Of a stretch of 42,654 nt of DNA, positions 1 through 7,857 are shown one piece after another. A program made the position numbers and the translations under genes. The notes beneath the pieces are model-generated. The model was not told where the DNA came from and made no database searches. It saw only the letters and a program-made list of their open reading frames with translations. The stretch comes from Acidobacteriota bacterium (GTDB taxonomy: Bacteria > Acidobacteriota > Blastocatellia > Pyrinomonadales > Pyrinomonadaceae): positions 1-42,654 of the forward strand of contig JAIVJM010000010.1 of NCBI GenBank assembly GCA_020199995.1, in the 5' to 3' direction. The stretch's first letter is position 1; each line of letters begins with the position of its first letter.

Positions 1-1
1 A

Positions 2-1573
2 AACGGCATCGAGCTCGACTTAAGCGCAGTGCCGCAGCGCGAAGATGGGATGACCGCCTACGAGATCATGCTCTCGGAGTCGCAGGAGCGGATGCTCATC
101 GTCGCGCACCGCGGGCGCGAGCGACAGGTTGTGGACATCTTCCGCAAGTGGGATTTGGACGCCGTCGTCATCGGTCGCGTGACCGACACGGGCAACGTCG
201 TCATCAAGCACCACGGCGAGAAACTGGCCGAGATTCCCGGCCCGTACCTTACAGACGAAGCGCCGCGCTACGAGCGACCGATGCGCGCGCCCGAAGGGTG
301 GGTCGAAGTCGGGAGGACGGAGGATGAAGGGCATGCTATCGAAAATCCGTCGTCCGTCAAAAGTTCGTCCGACGCCAATGAGCTGACCGGAGGCGCGTCA
401 CAGGTCAGGTCGAACGTCGCCTCGGTCGTTAATTCGGATGAGTTGGACGAAGTGCTCAAAGCTCCCGGTTCAGTTGTTTCCGCGTCGGGTGAAGACCACA
501 ACGAGTCTCTCAGGAAGCTTCTGGCCGCGCCGAACGTGGCGTCGAAGGAGTGGGTCTACCGGCAGTATGACCACATGGTGCGGACGAACACGGCGGTGCT
601 GCCGGGGGCGGACGCGGCGGTGGTGCGGATCAAGGAGACGCGGCGCGCGCTGGCGATGTGCCTTGACGGGAACGGTCGCTACTGCGCCGTCAACCCGCGC
701 GAGGGCGCGCGCCTCGTCGTGGCCGAGGCGGCGCGCAACGTCGTGTGCGTGGGCGCGCGGCCCCTCGCCATCACGAACTGTTTGAACTTCGCCTCGCCCG
801 AGCGGCCCGAGGTGATGTGGGCCTTCTCGGAGGTCATTGACGGGATGGCCGAGGCGTGCCGCGCCTTCGAGACGCCGGTCGTCTCGGGCAACGTCTCGTT
901 CTACAACGAGACCGAGGGGCGCGGCATTCACCCGACGCCCGTCATCGGCATGGTCGGCTTAGTCGAGGACGTGCGGCGCATCGTCCAGCACGGCTTCAAA
1001 CGCGAGGGCCACACGGTCGCGCTCCTCGGCGAGACGGGCGAAGACCTCGCGGCGAGCGAGTACGCGGCGACGGTCGAGGGGCGCTCGCTCGAAGAGATGA
1101 GATCGGTCGGGCGCGTCCCCCGCCTCGACCTCGGGCGCGAGCGAGCCGTGCAGGCGGCGGCCCTGCGTGCGGCGGAAGAGGGCTTGCTGCAATCATCGCA
1201 CGACTGCTCGGACGGCGGCCTCGGCGTGGCGCTCGCCGAGAGCTGCTTCTCTTCGCACGGGCGCAAGGGGCTAGGCGCGGACGTTGACCTCGACGGTGAC
1301 GCCGCGGCGAGCGTCACCGCGCATCTCTTTGCCGAGTCGCCCTCGCGCATCGTCGTCAGTTTTGAAGAGTCGGCGCGCGCGCGTCTCGAAGAGATCGCGG
1401 CGCAGGCGGGATGCCCTTTCCGCGTCATCGGGCGCGTGGGCGGCGGAGACTTAAGCATCTCGGTGCGCGGCAAAGAGTGTGTCAGGCAGGACGTCAACGA
1501 ACTCGAAAACGTCTGGCGCACGGCGCTCGGCGGCAGGCTGCGTGTGGCGGCGCTGGCGGCGGCGGCGGAGTAA
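2..1573 (+). CDS. purL: Phosphoribosylformylglycinamidine synthase subunit II (PurL), 3' part
   Basis: PurL carries out the ATP-dependent amidation of FGAR to FGAM in cytoplasmic purine synthesis. The gene runs in from the left edge: codons before the first possible start (GTG at 29) already read GIELDLSAV, so the N-terminal ATP-binding half is outside. What remains is the end of the first AIRS-like lobe, then the second lobe beginning NVASKEWVYRQYDHMV, with PGADAAVVRI, CLNFASPERPE, SGNVSFYNE and SSHDCSDGGLGVALAE, all typical of PurL. Between YERPMRAPEGW and LRKLLAAPN there is a low-complexity Ser/Glu/Asp-rich linker roughly 50-60 residues longer than usual; its DNA resembles one of the heptad hairpins seen elsewhere in the window. 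The identity is secure. Confidence 0.95.
   Translation, partial: NGIELDLSAVPQREDGMTAYEIMLSESQERMLIVAHRGRERQVVDIFRKWDLDAVVIGRVTDTGNVVIKHHGEKLAEIPGPYLTDEAPRYERPMRAPEGWVEVGRTEDEGHAIENPSSVKSSSDANELTGGASQVRSNVASVVNSDELDEVLKAPGSVVSASGEDHNESLRKLLAAPNVASKEWVYRQYDHMVRTNTAVLPGADAAVVRIKETRRALAMCLDGNGRYCAVNPREGARLVVAEAARNVVCVGARPLAITNCLNFASPERPEVMWAFSEVIDGMAEACRAFETPVVSGNVSFYNETEGRGIHPTPVIGMVGLVEDVRRIVQHGFKREGHTVALLGETGEDLAASEYAATVEGRSLEEMRSVGRVPRLDLGRERAVQAAALRAAEEGLLQSSHDCSDGGLGVALAESCFSSHGRKGLGADVDLDGDAAASVTAHLFAESPSRIVVSFEESARARLEEIAAQAGCPFRVIGRVGGGDLSISVRGKECVRQDVNELENVWRTALGGRLRVAALAAAAE
308..358. repeat. Possible degenerate heptad hairpin inside the purL linker
   Basis: The extra linker of purL contains a left arm readable in 7-base steps (GTCGGGA, GGACGGA, GGATGAA) and, after about 17 bases, an imperfectly complementary right arm CCGTCGTCCGTC. 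The style matches the intergenic heptad hairpins of this window, but the arms are short and mismatched. I infer, without certainty, that a heptad element entered the coding sequence in frame and decayed. Confidence 0.35.
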
Positions 1574-1642
1574 AGGCGAATGAGGGATTGACGATTGATT
1601 CATCGGCTCATTGATTCAATGAATCAATTGGACGCAATGAGC

Positions 1643-1857
1643 AAGCCCTTGAAAAGGGCGTAAGAATTTAGCCCACGGCGCGAGCCGCGGGAATTAAGCC
1701 GGAAGTGAACTTCAAGCCCCGTCAGGGGCGAAAGAAATTTCGAGAGGCGTCTTACGCAAGTCGGATTTCTTTCGCCCCTGACGGGGCTCTCATTTTTTTG
1801 TGCTAGCTCCCACGGCTGACGCCGTGGGCTAAATTCTTACGCCCCTTTCAGGGGCTT
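1643..1857. repeat. Nested long inverted repeat between purL and the membrane protein gene
   Basis: The outer arms share AAGCCC...GGGCGTAAGAATTTAGCCCACGGC: left arm 1643-1687, right arm 1807-1857 as the reverse complement with a few differences. Inside lies a second, almost perfect stem, AAGCCCCGTCAGGGGCGAAAGAAAT near 1713-1738 against ATTTCTTTCGCCCCTGACGGGGCT near 1765-1788. Each arm also carries its own small palindromes, such as GCCCCGTCAGGGGC. It separates two convergent genes, and the right arm overlaps the final codons and the TGA of the leftward gene. It is REP-like and probably acts as a bidirectional terminator or mRNA 3' end. No transposase accompanies it. Confidence 0.8.
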
Positions 1858-3500
1858 CGCGAAATCTCCACCCGGTGGATTTTGCCCTCGCTGAAATAAA
1901 AAACGTCGAACGTCCCGGCGCAACCCTCCAGACGCACCCGCAGGGCATCGCCCGAAAGACTGAAATCACGCGCGCAGTCGGGCGTCGCGCCCGCGCGCTC
2001 GAACTTCGTCGCGTTGTTCAAAGGACGCAGCGTGTACGTCCGGGCTTCCCCGGTGAGCTCGATTCGGTCGAGGCGCGTGTGCAGGCTGTGCCATGCCAAA
2101 ACATGCGCGCGGCTGATCGGCTTCGCGGGTTGAAACGAGAGGAGCGCCCGCCCGAGGCCGTTGCGGTAGACGTATGCGCCGCGCAGGTTGTCGGGCACGT
2201 TGAGGAGCAGCACGGCGTCGCGCGTGGACTGCGCGGCCAGCTCCTCGATGATGCTCTGCGAGAGCCGCGACGCCGCGCTCCAGTCGCGATTCGTCGCCCA
2301 CAGGCTGGCCGCGTAAAAGACGAGCAGGCAGGCGAGGGCCGCGGTTCGCAGGGCGGCGCGGCGGCCCTCATCCCGTGTCCACGCGAAGAGATAGGCGACC
2401 GCGGGCGCGTAGAAGGCGGAGGGCAGATACAGGAACCGCTCGCCCTGCGTGTCGAAGACGTTGATGCGCAGATTGATGACGGGCAGAAGCGCACATGCGA
2501 ACAGTAGAGCCATGAGCCACAGAAACGTTTGACGGCGCACGAGCGCGGAGAGCGCCGTGCGAGTCGTCGAGCGCTGCAGGAGCGCCGCCGCGGTGAGGAC
2601 GGCAAGCACGCCCAGCACGATCAGTGCGGGCGAGAGGGCGCGCGATTCGAGGAAGGGGAACCCACGCAGCACGAACGCTGGAAGAGCGGCCCGCAGGGAG
2701 AAGCGCAGGAGCTGGCTCGCGACGACCGAGTGGGTGATGTTGAGGTGCTGCGCCGCGCCGTACCCGCCGACCAGCGCCCCCAAGACGACGGCGCGCGCCG
2801 CCGTGTAAACGCCGAGCAGCACGAAGAACGGCACGGCTTCCACGAAGCCGTTCTTGAGTCGGCGCGCCCAGCCCTCGCCTTCGCCGAGATAGGCCGCGAC
2901 GACAAACACCGCCGGAGGGAGGCACACGGCGGACTCCTTCGAGAGCAGCGCGAGCGCGAACGAAGCGAGCGCGAGCGCGAGCGCGACCCTTTGCCCTCCG
3001 CGCGCGTGCGCAACGTAGGAGAGGAGTGAGAGCAGGAAGAAGAGCGATGCGAGCAGGTCGGCCCGCCCCGAGACCCACGTGACGGCTTCGGTGTGCGAGG
3101 GGTGGAGCAGGAAAATGAGCCCGGCGAGGAAAGCGACGTACTCGTGTCGCCGCCGCCGCGGCTCCTCCGCCGCTGTGGGCCGCCAAGCTCGGAGGAGTGA
3201 GCGTGTGAGCAGGAAGACGAGGAAAGCATTCAGGGCGTGGAGCGCGAGGCTGGTCAGGTGAAAGCCGGCGGGACGGGTTCCCCAGAGCGAAGTGTCGAAG
3301 TAGAAGCTGGAGATAAGCACCGGGCGGAAAAAGCCCCCGTGCTCCCGCCCCCACGTGAAGGGCAGCCCACCTTCGAGCACCCTGCCGACGAGCTCAAAGT
3401 CGTCCGAGAGGAAGAACGCATTGACGACGTTCGAGTAGGCAGCCACGCCGAGCGCGACGTACAGCAGCAGGACATATGTTTCGCGCCGCCGGATGCTCAA
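1848..3500 (-). CDS. Multi-pass membrane protein, GT-C glycosyltransferase-like
   Basis: A 550-residue integral membrane protein with about ten hydrophobic segments and a soluble C-terminal tail of about 130 residues. The first lumenal loop carries SDDFELV, an acidic pair placed where GT-C enzymes (dolichyl-phosphate-mannose or ArnT-like transferases) keep their catalytic Asp/Glu. LLHPSHTEAVTWVSGRADLLA and GERFLYLPSAFYAPAVAYL resemble loops of TMTC/PMT-like bacterial proteins. It probably transfers a sugar from a polyprenyl-phosphate donor at the periplasmic face; the acceptor is unknown. The last three codons and TGA lie inside the adjoining inverted repeat. The GT-C assignment rests on topology and this motif only. 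Confidence 0.75.
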   Translation of the reverse strand: MSIRRRETYVLLLYVALGVAAYSNVVNAFFLSDDFELVGRVLEGGLPFTWGREHGGFFRPVLISSFYFDTSLWGTRPAGFHLTSLALHALNAFLVFLLTRSLLRAWRPTAAEEPRRRRHEYVAFLAGLIFLLHPSHTEAVTWVSGRADLLASLFFLLSLLSYVAHARGGQRVALALALASFALALLSKESAVCLPPAVFVVAAYLGEGEGWARRLKNGFVEAVPFFVLLGVYTAARAVVLGALVGGYGAAQHLNITHSVVASQLLRFSLRAALPAFVLRGFPFLESRALSPALIVLGVLAVLTAAALLQRSTTRTALSALVRRQTFLWLMALLFACALLPVINLRINVFDTQGERFLYLPSAFYAPAVAYLFAWTRDEGRRAALRTAALACLLVFYAASLWATNRDWSAASRLSQSIIEELAAQSTRDAVLLLNVPDNLRGAYVYRNGLGRALLSFQPAKPISRAHVLAWHSLHTRLDRIELTGEARTYTLRPLNNATKFERAGATPDCARDFSLSGDALRVRLEGCAGTFDVFYFSEGKIHRVEISRSP

Positions 3501-3520
3501 ACGTTACCCCTTCATTCAAG

Positions 3521-3648
3521 TAGTGAGCAGTGAGCAGTAAGCAGTGAGCAGTGAGCAGTAAAGATTCGAGATTTGAGATTTGAAATTTCAAAACTCGAAT
3601 GTGAAGACTGACAACTGAGTAACTACCTACTGCTCACTGCTCACTGCC
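3521..3648. repeat. Heptad hairpin H1 (AGTRAGC type)
   Basis: The left arm is five tandem 7-mers of form AGTRAGC (3522-3556); the right arm TACTGCTCACTGCTCACTGCC (3628-3648) is their complement. Between them sits a second palindrome, ATTCGAGATTTGAG...CTCGAAT (3564-3600), also in 7-base steps. The element lies between two leftward genes and contains the TGA of the upstream gene (3634-3636), so the last residues of that protein (GSEQ) are partly repeat-encoded. Confidence 0.85.
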
Positions 3649-4938
3649 TTCCCCGGCGACGCGGCAGAGTTCCGCCGCGATCAGCTCGCCCGCGAGCGCG
3701 TGGGCCGTCTCATTCCAGTGGCCGTTACCGAGGTCGCCGCCGAAGCCGTGCAGGAAGACCTTGTGCTGGTCGGCGTAGAGCTGGAAGGCCGGGGCGAGAT
3801 TGAAGACCTCGAAGCCCTCGCGCCGGCCAAGCGCCTTGAAGCGCCGGTCGGGGTAGAAGAGGTCTTCGACACCGATTCTGCGCATGAAGGCCGCGCGCGC
3901 CGACTGATCCGGGTGGACTTGAATCGGGTTGCTCAAAGTCACGGCCAAAAACTTCGCCCCGTGCCCCTCGACTTCGTCGCCGAGCAGCGCAATCAACGCT
4001 TCCGTCACCTGCCACGACTCCTTCCAGACCGCGTCCGCCGCCGCGTCCGAGGGCTCGCGGTAGACGGCGTTGGCGACGCCCGGCTCGTCGAGCGGAGCGG
4101 GCCGCGCCTCTTGCTGCTGCTGCGGCTGCCCCCGTGCCGTGGCCGGTGCGTCCTTTGCGGGCGACGCGGCGGCCCTCCGGTCGCGGTATGCGTCGAGGGC
4201 GGATTTGAGCGCGCCGTGCGACTGGTGGACGGCCTGGACGAAGCGGAGATGCTCGCGCAGCCAGCGACCGGCGCGGCTGACGGCGGACTGCCGCCAGCGG
4301 AACGCGGGACGGTCGCGGAACGAATCGTCGAGCACGAGCTGGCCGTCGCGCAGGACGAAGTAGGGAATCTCGTCCGTGCCCTTGAGCGCGCGCGAGTTGT
4401 CGATGAGGTCGTTGTTGGTCGTCACGGCGAGGAGCACGAAGTCGGGCGAATAGTCCCAGACCTTCTCGCGCAGCGTGAACAGCTCCTGCGCCGTGCCGTA
4501 GCCCGAGACGCCGAAGTTGATGACCTCGACCTTCTTTCCCCCAAAACCGCCACAACCCTGCAAGCGCGCTTCCATCACAGACCAGAAAGCCTTCTCCTGC
4601 TCGACCTGCAAAGACTCCGCGTAAGAGTCGCCGAGCACGGCGACGCGCAGCGTGTCGGGCGGCTTACCTTTCGCGTGCTCGCGGTCACGTAACCCCTCGC
4701 TGTTGACGCGGACGTAAGCCGCGCCCTCCTTGCGATACCAGCCTTCGACGCCGGGCCTCAGAGACCAGCCGCGCGCGGCGTCGGGCGCGTAGAAGACGGG
4801 ATAGGTATAGCCGGCGGCGCGCAACGCCAGCTCGAAAATTAAAAGCCCCGCCAGCACGCCGCCCGTAATGACCAGCAGCTTGACGGAAAGACGCGGCGAC
4901 ATGCCCGCGCCTCCGAGCGGTTGATGATTCATAGACAA
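3634..4938 (-). CDS. Membrane-anchored SGNH/GDSL-type hydrolase
   Basis: 434 residues. One N-terminal hydrophobic segment (about residues 18-42) anchors the protein, followed by an extracytoplasmic SGNH domain. Block I is LRVAVLGDSYAES with nucleophile Ser105; an Asn-containing block is VTTNNDLIDNS; the C-terminal block is GNGHWNETAHALAGE, supplying the catalytic His. Such proteins are O-acetyl esterases or acetyltransferase-like enzymes acting on extracellular glycans; the substrate cannot be read here. An insert rich in Ala, Pro and Gln (about residues 255-285) is low complexity. An alternative start is ATG at 4902 (MSPRLSVK), which would still keep the membrane segment. The stop codon lies in heptad hairpin H1. 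Confidence 0.8.
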   Translation of the reverse strand: MSMNHQPLGGAGMSPRLSVKLLVITGGVLAGLLIFELALRAAGYTYPVFYAPDAARGWSLRPGVEGWYRKEGAAYVRVNSEGLRDREHAKGKPPDTLRVAVLGDSYAESLQVEQEKAFWSVMEARLQGCGGFGGKKVEVINFGVSGYGTAQELFTLREKVWDYSPDFVLLAVTTNNDLIDNSRALKGTDEIPYFVLRDGQLVLDDSFRDRPAFRWRQSAVSRAGRWLREHLRFVQAVHQSHGALKSALDAYRDRRAAASPAKDAPATARGQPQQQQEARPAPLDEPGVANAVYREPSDAAADAVWKESWQVTEALIALLGDEVEGHGAKFLAVTLSNPIQVHPDQSARAAFMRRIGVEDLFYPDRRFKALGRREGFEVFNLAPAFQLYADQHKVFLHGFGGDLGNGHWNETAHALAGELIAAELCRVAGEGSEQ

Positions 4939-4947
4939 GAGAGAAGA

Positions 4948-5033
4948 CAGTTTTCAGTCTTCAGTTTTGAAATCTCAAATCTCAAATCTGAAATTTCACA
5001 TCTCTTAGAGCTGAAGACTGAAAACTGAAAACC
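4948..5033. repeat. Heptad hairpin H2 (CTGAAAA/CTGAAGA type)
   Basis: A perfect 17-bp stem, CAGTTTTCAGTCTTCAG (4948-4964) with CTGAAGACTGAAAACTG (5011-5027), encloses an inner stretch of heptads AATCTCA/AATCTGA (about 4969-4997). It lies between the divergent starts of the SGNH hydrolase and pabB, so here it is upstream of both genes rather than at a 3' end. Confidence 0.85.
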
Positions 5034-5141
5034 GGCGACCGGAAAGGGATGACAGAACCTTCACACGGGAAGTTATAATTGCCCGCCGCCGTCTTCGCAA
5101 CACCAGCCGCGCGAAAGTTCGGAGCCGAGGCTTCTTCAAAG

Positions 5142-6390
5142 ATGAGCAGCTTAAAGAAGAGCACGTCCGTCCAGCCGCCCGCGTCGCTCGACCTCGGGCT
5201 CGGCGGCGATGAACTCATCGCCGCGCTGCTCTGGCTCGGTGTCGAGCGGCGCTTGCATCTGCTCGACAGCGGCGGGGCGCGCGGCGAGGACGCGCGCTTC
5301 CTGATCGCGGGCTTCGACCGAAGCCGTGCTTGCCTTCTTCGACGTGCTCGTCGTCCACGACTACGCGCGCGGCGAGACGAAAATCGTCGGCGTCGAAGGC
5401 TCGGACGCGCGCATGGAAGAGGCGCGCGAGTTGCTGCGCCGCGCGGCGGCGGCGGGAGTGAAGCCGGAGGCGCTCGAAGCACCCGCTTTGACCCGGGCGA
5501 CCTCGAACATGACGCGCGGCGAGTACGTCGCGGCGGTCGAGCGCGTCCGCGAGCACATCTACGCGGGCGACATCTATCAGGCCAACCTGACGCAGCAAAT
5601 CTCCTGCGCGCTCCCCGCGGCGACGACCCCCGAGCGCGTCTTCCTGCGCCTCAGGCGCGAGCATCCAGCCTCCTTCGCCGCCTTCGTCCGGCGCGGGGGC
5701 GGCGCGGCGGCGGCGGTCGTGAGCGCTTCGCCCGAAAGATTCCTGCGCGTGAGTGTGGGAGAGGAAGAGGAGGCGTCGTCGTCGTTGTCGTCGTGCGGCG
5801 TCGGCCCTGCCGGGAGAATCGTCGAGGCGTGGCCGATCAAGGGGACGCGGCCACGCGGGGCGACGGCGGAAGAGGACGCGCGGCTGCGCGCGGAGCTTCT
5901 GTCGAGCGCGAAGGACGCGGCGGAGAATATTATGATCGTCGATCTGATGCGCAACGACCTCGGGCGCGTCTGCCGCTACGGCTCCGTCGAGGTCGCCGAG
6001 CTGTGCGCTGTGCAGGAACACCCGACGCTCTTTCACCTCGTCTCGAAGGTGCGCGGCGTCCTGCGCGAGGGCGTGAGCGCCGGAGAGTTGCTGCGCGCGG
6101 CCTTCCCCTGCGGCTCGATCACGGGCGCGCCGAAGATTCGCGCGATGGAGATCATCTCAGAGGTCGAGACGGCGGCACGCGGCGTCTCGATGGGCGCCAT
6201 CGGCTACTTCTCTTTCGACGGCGCGCTCGACCTGAGCGTCGCCATCCGGACCATCACCTTCGGGCCTCACGGCATGGCCCGCTTCAATGTCGGCGGCGGC
6301 ATCGTCGCCGAAAGCGACGCCGAAGCAGAGTACGAAGAGTCGCTTCTTAAAGCGCGCGCTCTGCTCCGCGCCCTGCGCGCCGAACTCTGA
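5142..6390 (+). pseudogene. pabB: Aminodeoxychorismate synthase component I, internally deleted and frameshifted
   Basis: PabB makes 4-amino-4-deoxychorismate from chorismate and ammonia for folate. The catalytic half is intact in one frame (from GTG at 5326): SNMTRGEYVAAVERVREHI, GDIYQANLTQQ, SASPERFLRV, PIKGTRPRG, ENIMIVDLMRNDLGRV, CGSITGAPKIRAMEII and FNVGGGIVAESDAEAEYEE. A homologous N-terminus lies in another frame (ATG 5142 to about 5321: LLDSGGARGEDARFLIAGFDR). The frames meet at 5316-5328. Against E. coli PabB about 65-75 residues, including the usual GY-D segment, are absent between AGFDR and VLAFFDVLVVHDYARG. It is therefore a broken gene, or an assembly error. pabC follows 99 bp downstream, supporting a folate unit. 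A shortened product from 5326 (354 residues) could still be made. Confidence 0.85.
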
Positions 6391-6489
6391 ACAGACGAGC
6401 CTCTAGCCCTGCGCGCCGGAGTTCATGTATCCTCTGCCCGGTTCTCCGAATCCAGCCGCCGGGAATTTTTTTAGTCACAAGAGCGCCGG

Positions 6490-7395
6490 ATGCACCCGCA
6501 CGTCTTCCTCAACGACCGTCTGCTCGAAGCGTCGAAGGCGCGTCTGCCCGCCGTCGCGGGGGCCGCGCTCTACGGGCGCGGCGTCTTTACCACACTCGCC
6601 GTCTACGGCGGGCTGCCCTTCCTCTGGGACGCGCACTGGTCGCGGCTCAACGACCACGCGCGGCGCGCCGGCGTCGAATGCCCCTTCGATGAAGAAGAGA
6701 CTCGCGCGTCGCTCGCGCGCCTGATCGAGAAGAACAAGGTCGAGCGGGGCCGCGCGCGCGTCACCATTCTGGCGCGCGGGTCAGGCGGGATATGGCAGGA
6801 GGCGGCGGACGCGGGCAGCGAGGGCGGCGAGGGGGGCGACGGCGTCGTCGTCGTTGGCAACGGCGGCGCGCGCGCATCAGATTTGCTGATCTTGACGGGC
6901 GAAGCGCGGCGGGCCGACGAAGAGACGCTCGCGCTGACAATCTCGCCCTTCCGCGCGAACACGCACTCGCCGCTCGCGGGCCTCAAGACCGTCAACTACC
7001 TCGCACACGTCTTGTCCTTGGAGGAGGCGCGCTCGCGCGACTTCGACGAGGCGCTGGTCTTGAACGAGCGCGGCGAGGTCGCCTCGGCGACGATGGCGAA
7101 CATCTTCTGGGTCAAGCACGGAACGGTCTACACGCCCGCGCTCGCCACGGGCGCGCTCGCTGGCACGACGCGCGCGCGCGTCATCGAGCTGGCCGAAGAG
7201 ATGGCCGTGCCCCTCGTCGAAGGCGTGCAGGACATCCACGCGCTCGCCGACGCTGACGAAATCTTTCTCACCTCCGCGGGGCTCGGTGTGGCGCTCGTCA
7301 CGACCTTCGACTTCCACCGCTACACAGTCCCCGTCGGCAGCGTCGCGCTGCGCCTCGGCGAAGCCTTCCGCCAGCTCACGCTCGGCGCGGCTTGA
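6490..7395 (+). CDS. pabC: Aminotransferase class IV, 4-amino-4-deoxychorismate lyase-like
   Basis: A 301-residue fold type IV PLP enzyme. Marks are VFLNDRLLEASKARLP and LYGRGVFTTLAVYGG at the N-terminus, the PLP lysine Lys166 in AGLKTVNYLAHVLSLEEA, NERGEVASATMANIFWV, and the C-terminal phosphate-binding segment GALAGTTRARVIELA. Its position after pabB favours PabC (release of pyruvate from aminodeoxychorismate to give p-aminobenzoate), although branched-chain or D-amino acid aminotransferases share these motifs. A Gly-rich loop near residues 100-120 (DAGSEGGEGGDGVVVVGNGG) is an unusual insertion. Start ATG 6490 directly precedes the conserved beta strand. Confidence 0.85.
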   Translation: MHPHVFLNDRLLEASKARLPAVAGAALYGRGVFTTLAVYGGLPFLWDAHWSRLNDHARRAGVECPFDEEETRASLARLIEKNKVERGRARVTILARGSGGIWQEAADAGSEGGEGGDGVVVVGNGGARASDLLILTGEARRADEETLALTISPFRANTHSPLAGLKTVNYLAHVLSLEEARSRDFDEALVLNERGEVASATMANIFWVKHGTVYTPALATGALAGTTRARVIELAEEMAVPLVEGVQDIHALADADEIFLTSAGLGVALVTTFDFHRYTVPVGSVALRLGEAFRQLTLGAA

Positions 7396-7458
7396 AGTTC
7401 AGCGAAGTTCAGCCGGGCTCTTCGTGCCTCTCCTGCGCTTATCTGCTCGCGGCCCGCT

Positions 7459-7737
7459 TCAGCGCCCGTCATCGTCGTCCGTGCCGCGTCGTCTGTTGAT
7501 GAGCCGGAGCATCAACGACAACGCGCCGTAAATGAGAAGGCCAAAGAGAAGGAAGTAAACAGGCCGTGTCAAAGGCATGTACGCCCTGCCCCAGACACAC
7601 GCCTCGGAATCGGGCCGGCGACACTTCACCGCCAACTCGGCATACGGCGCGGCCAGCCCGACCACAGCAGCAAACGCAATCCTCAGCAGCCGACTCCGCA
7701 TCAAACTCTCCAGAGCACGCCTCATGTCCGGCCACAT
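7459..7737 (-). CDS. Small two-helix membrane protein
   Basis: 92 residues, not recognised. Two hydrophobic segments are visible: LLRIAFAAVVGLAAPYAEL (about 18-36) and PVYFLLFGLLIYGALSLML (about 58-76). The loop between them contains two cysteines (KCRRPDSEACVWG), and the tail is basic then acidic (RRRGTDDDDGR). A homogeneous hydrophobic/charged pattern and lack of overlap with other genes suggest it is real. ATG 7737 and ATG 7725 are both possible starts; neither has a strong ribosome site. Confidence 0.6.
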   Translation of the reverse strand: MWPDMRRALESLMRSRLLRIAFAAVVGLAAPYAELAVKCRRPDSEACVWGRAYMPLTRPVYFLLFGLLIYGALSLMLRLINRRRGTDDDDGR

Positions 7738-7857
7738 TCATGCTTCAAGACATTCTACCGCGCCATCCGTTGAGCGGCGGAAAAAGTTCAGAGCCCCGCC
7801 GGGGCATTGTTGCCGTGGGCGGGGCCGCTCGTGTTTGACGTTGATGTGGGCGCGTCT

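Noticed and set aside
3521-3648. Heptad arrays considered as CRISPR
   Set aside because: Units are 7 bases without spacers, and no cas genes are present.
5322-6350. Long reading frame continuing from the pabB N-terminus to 6350
   Set aside because: Beyond 5322 it is an Arg-rich out-of-frame reading of the pabB catalytic region; only its first 60 codons look like protein.
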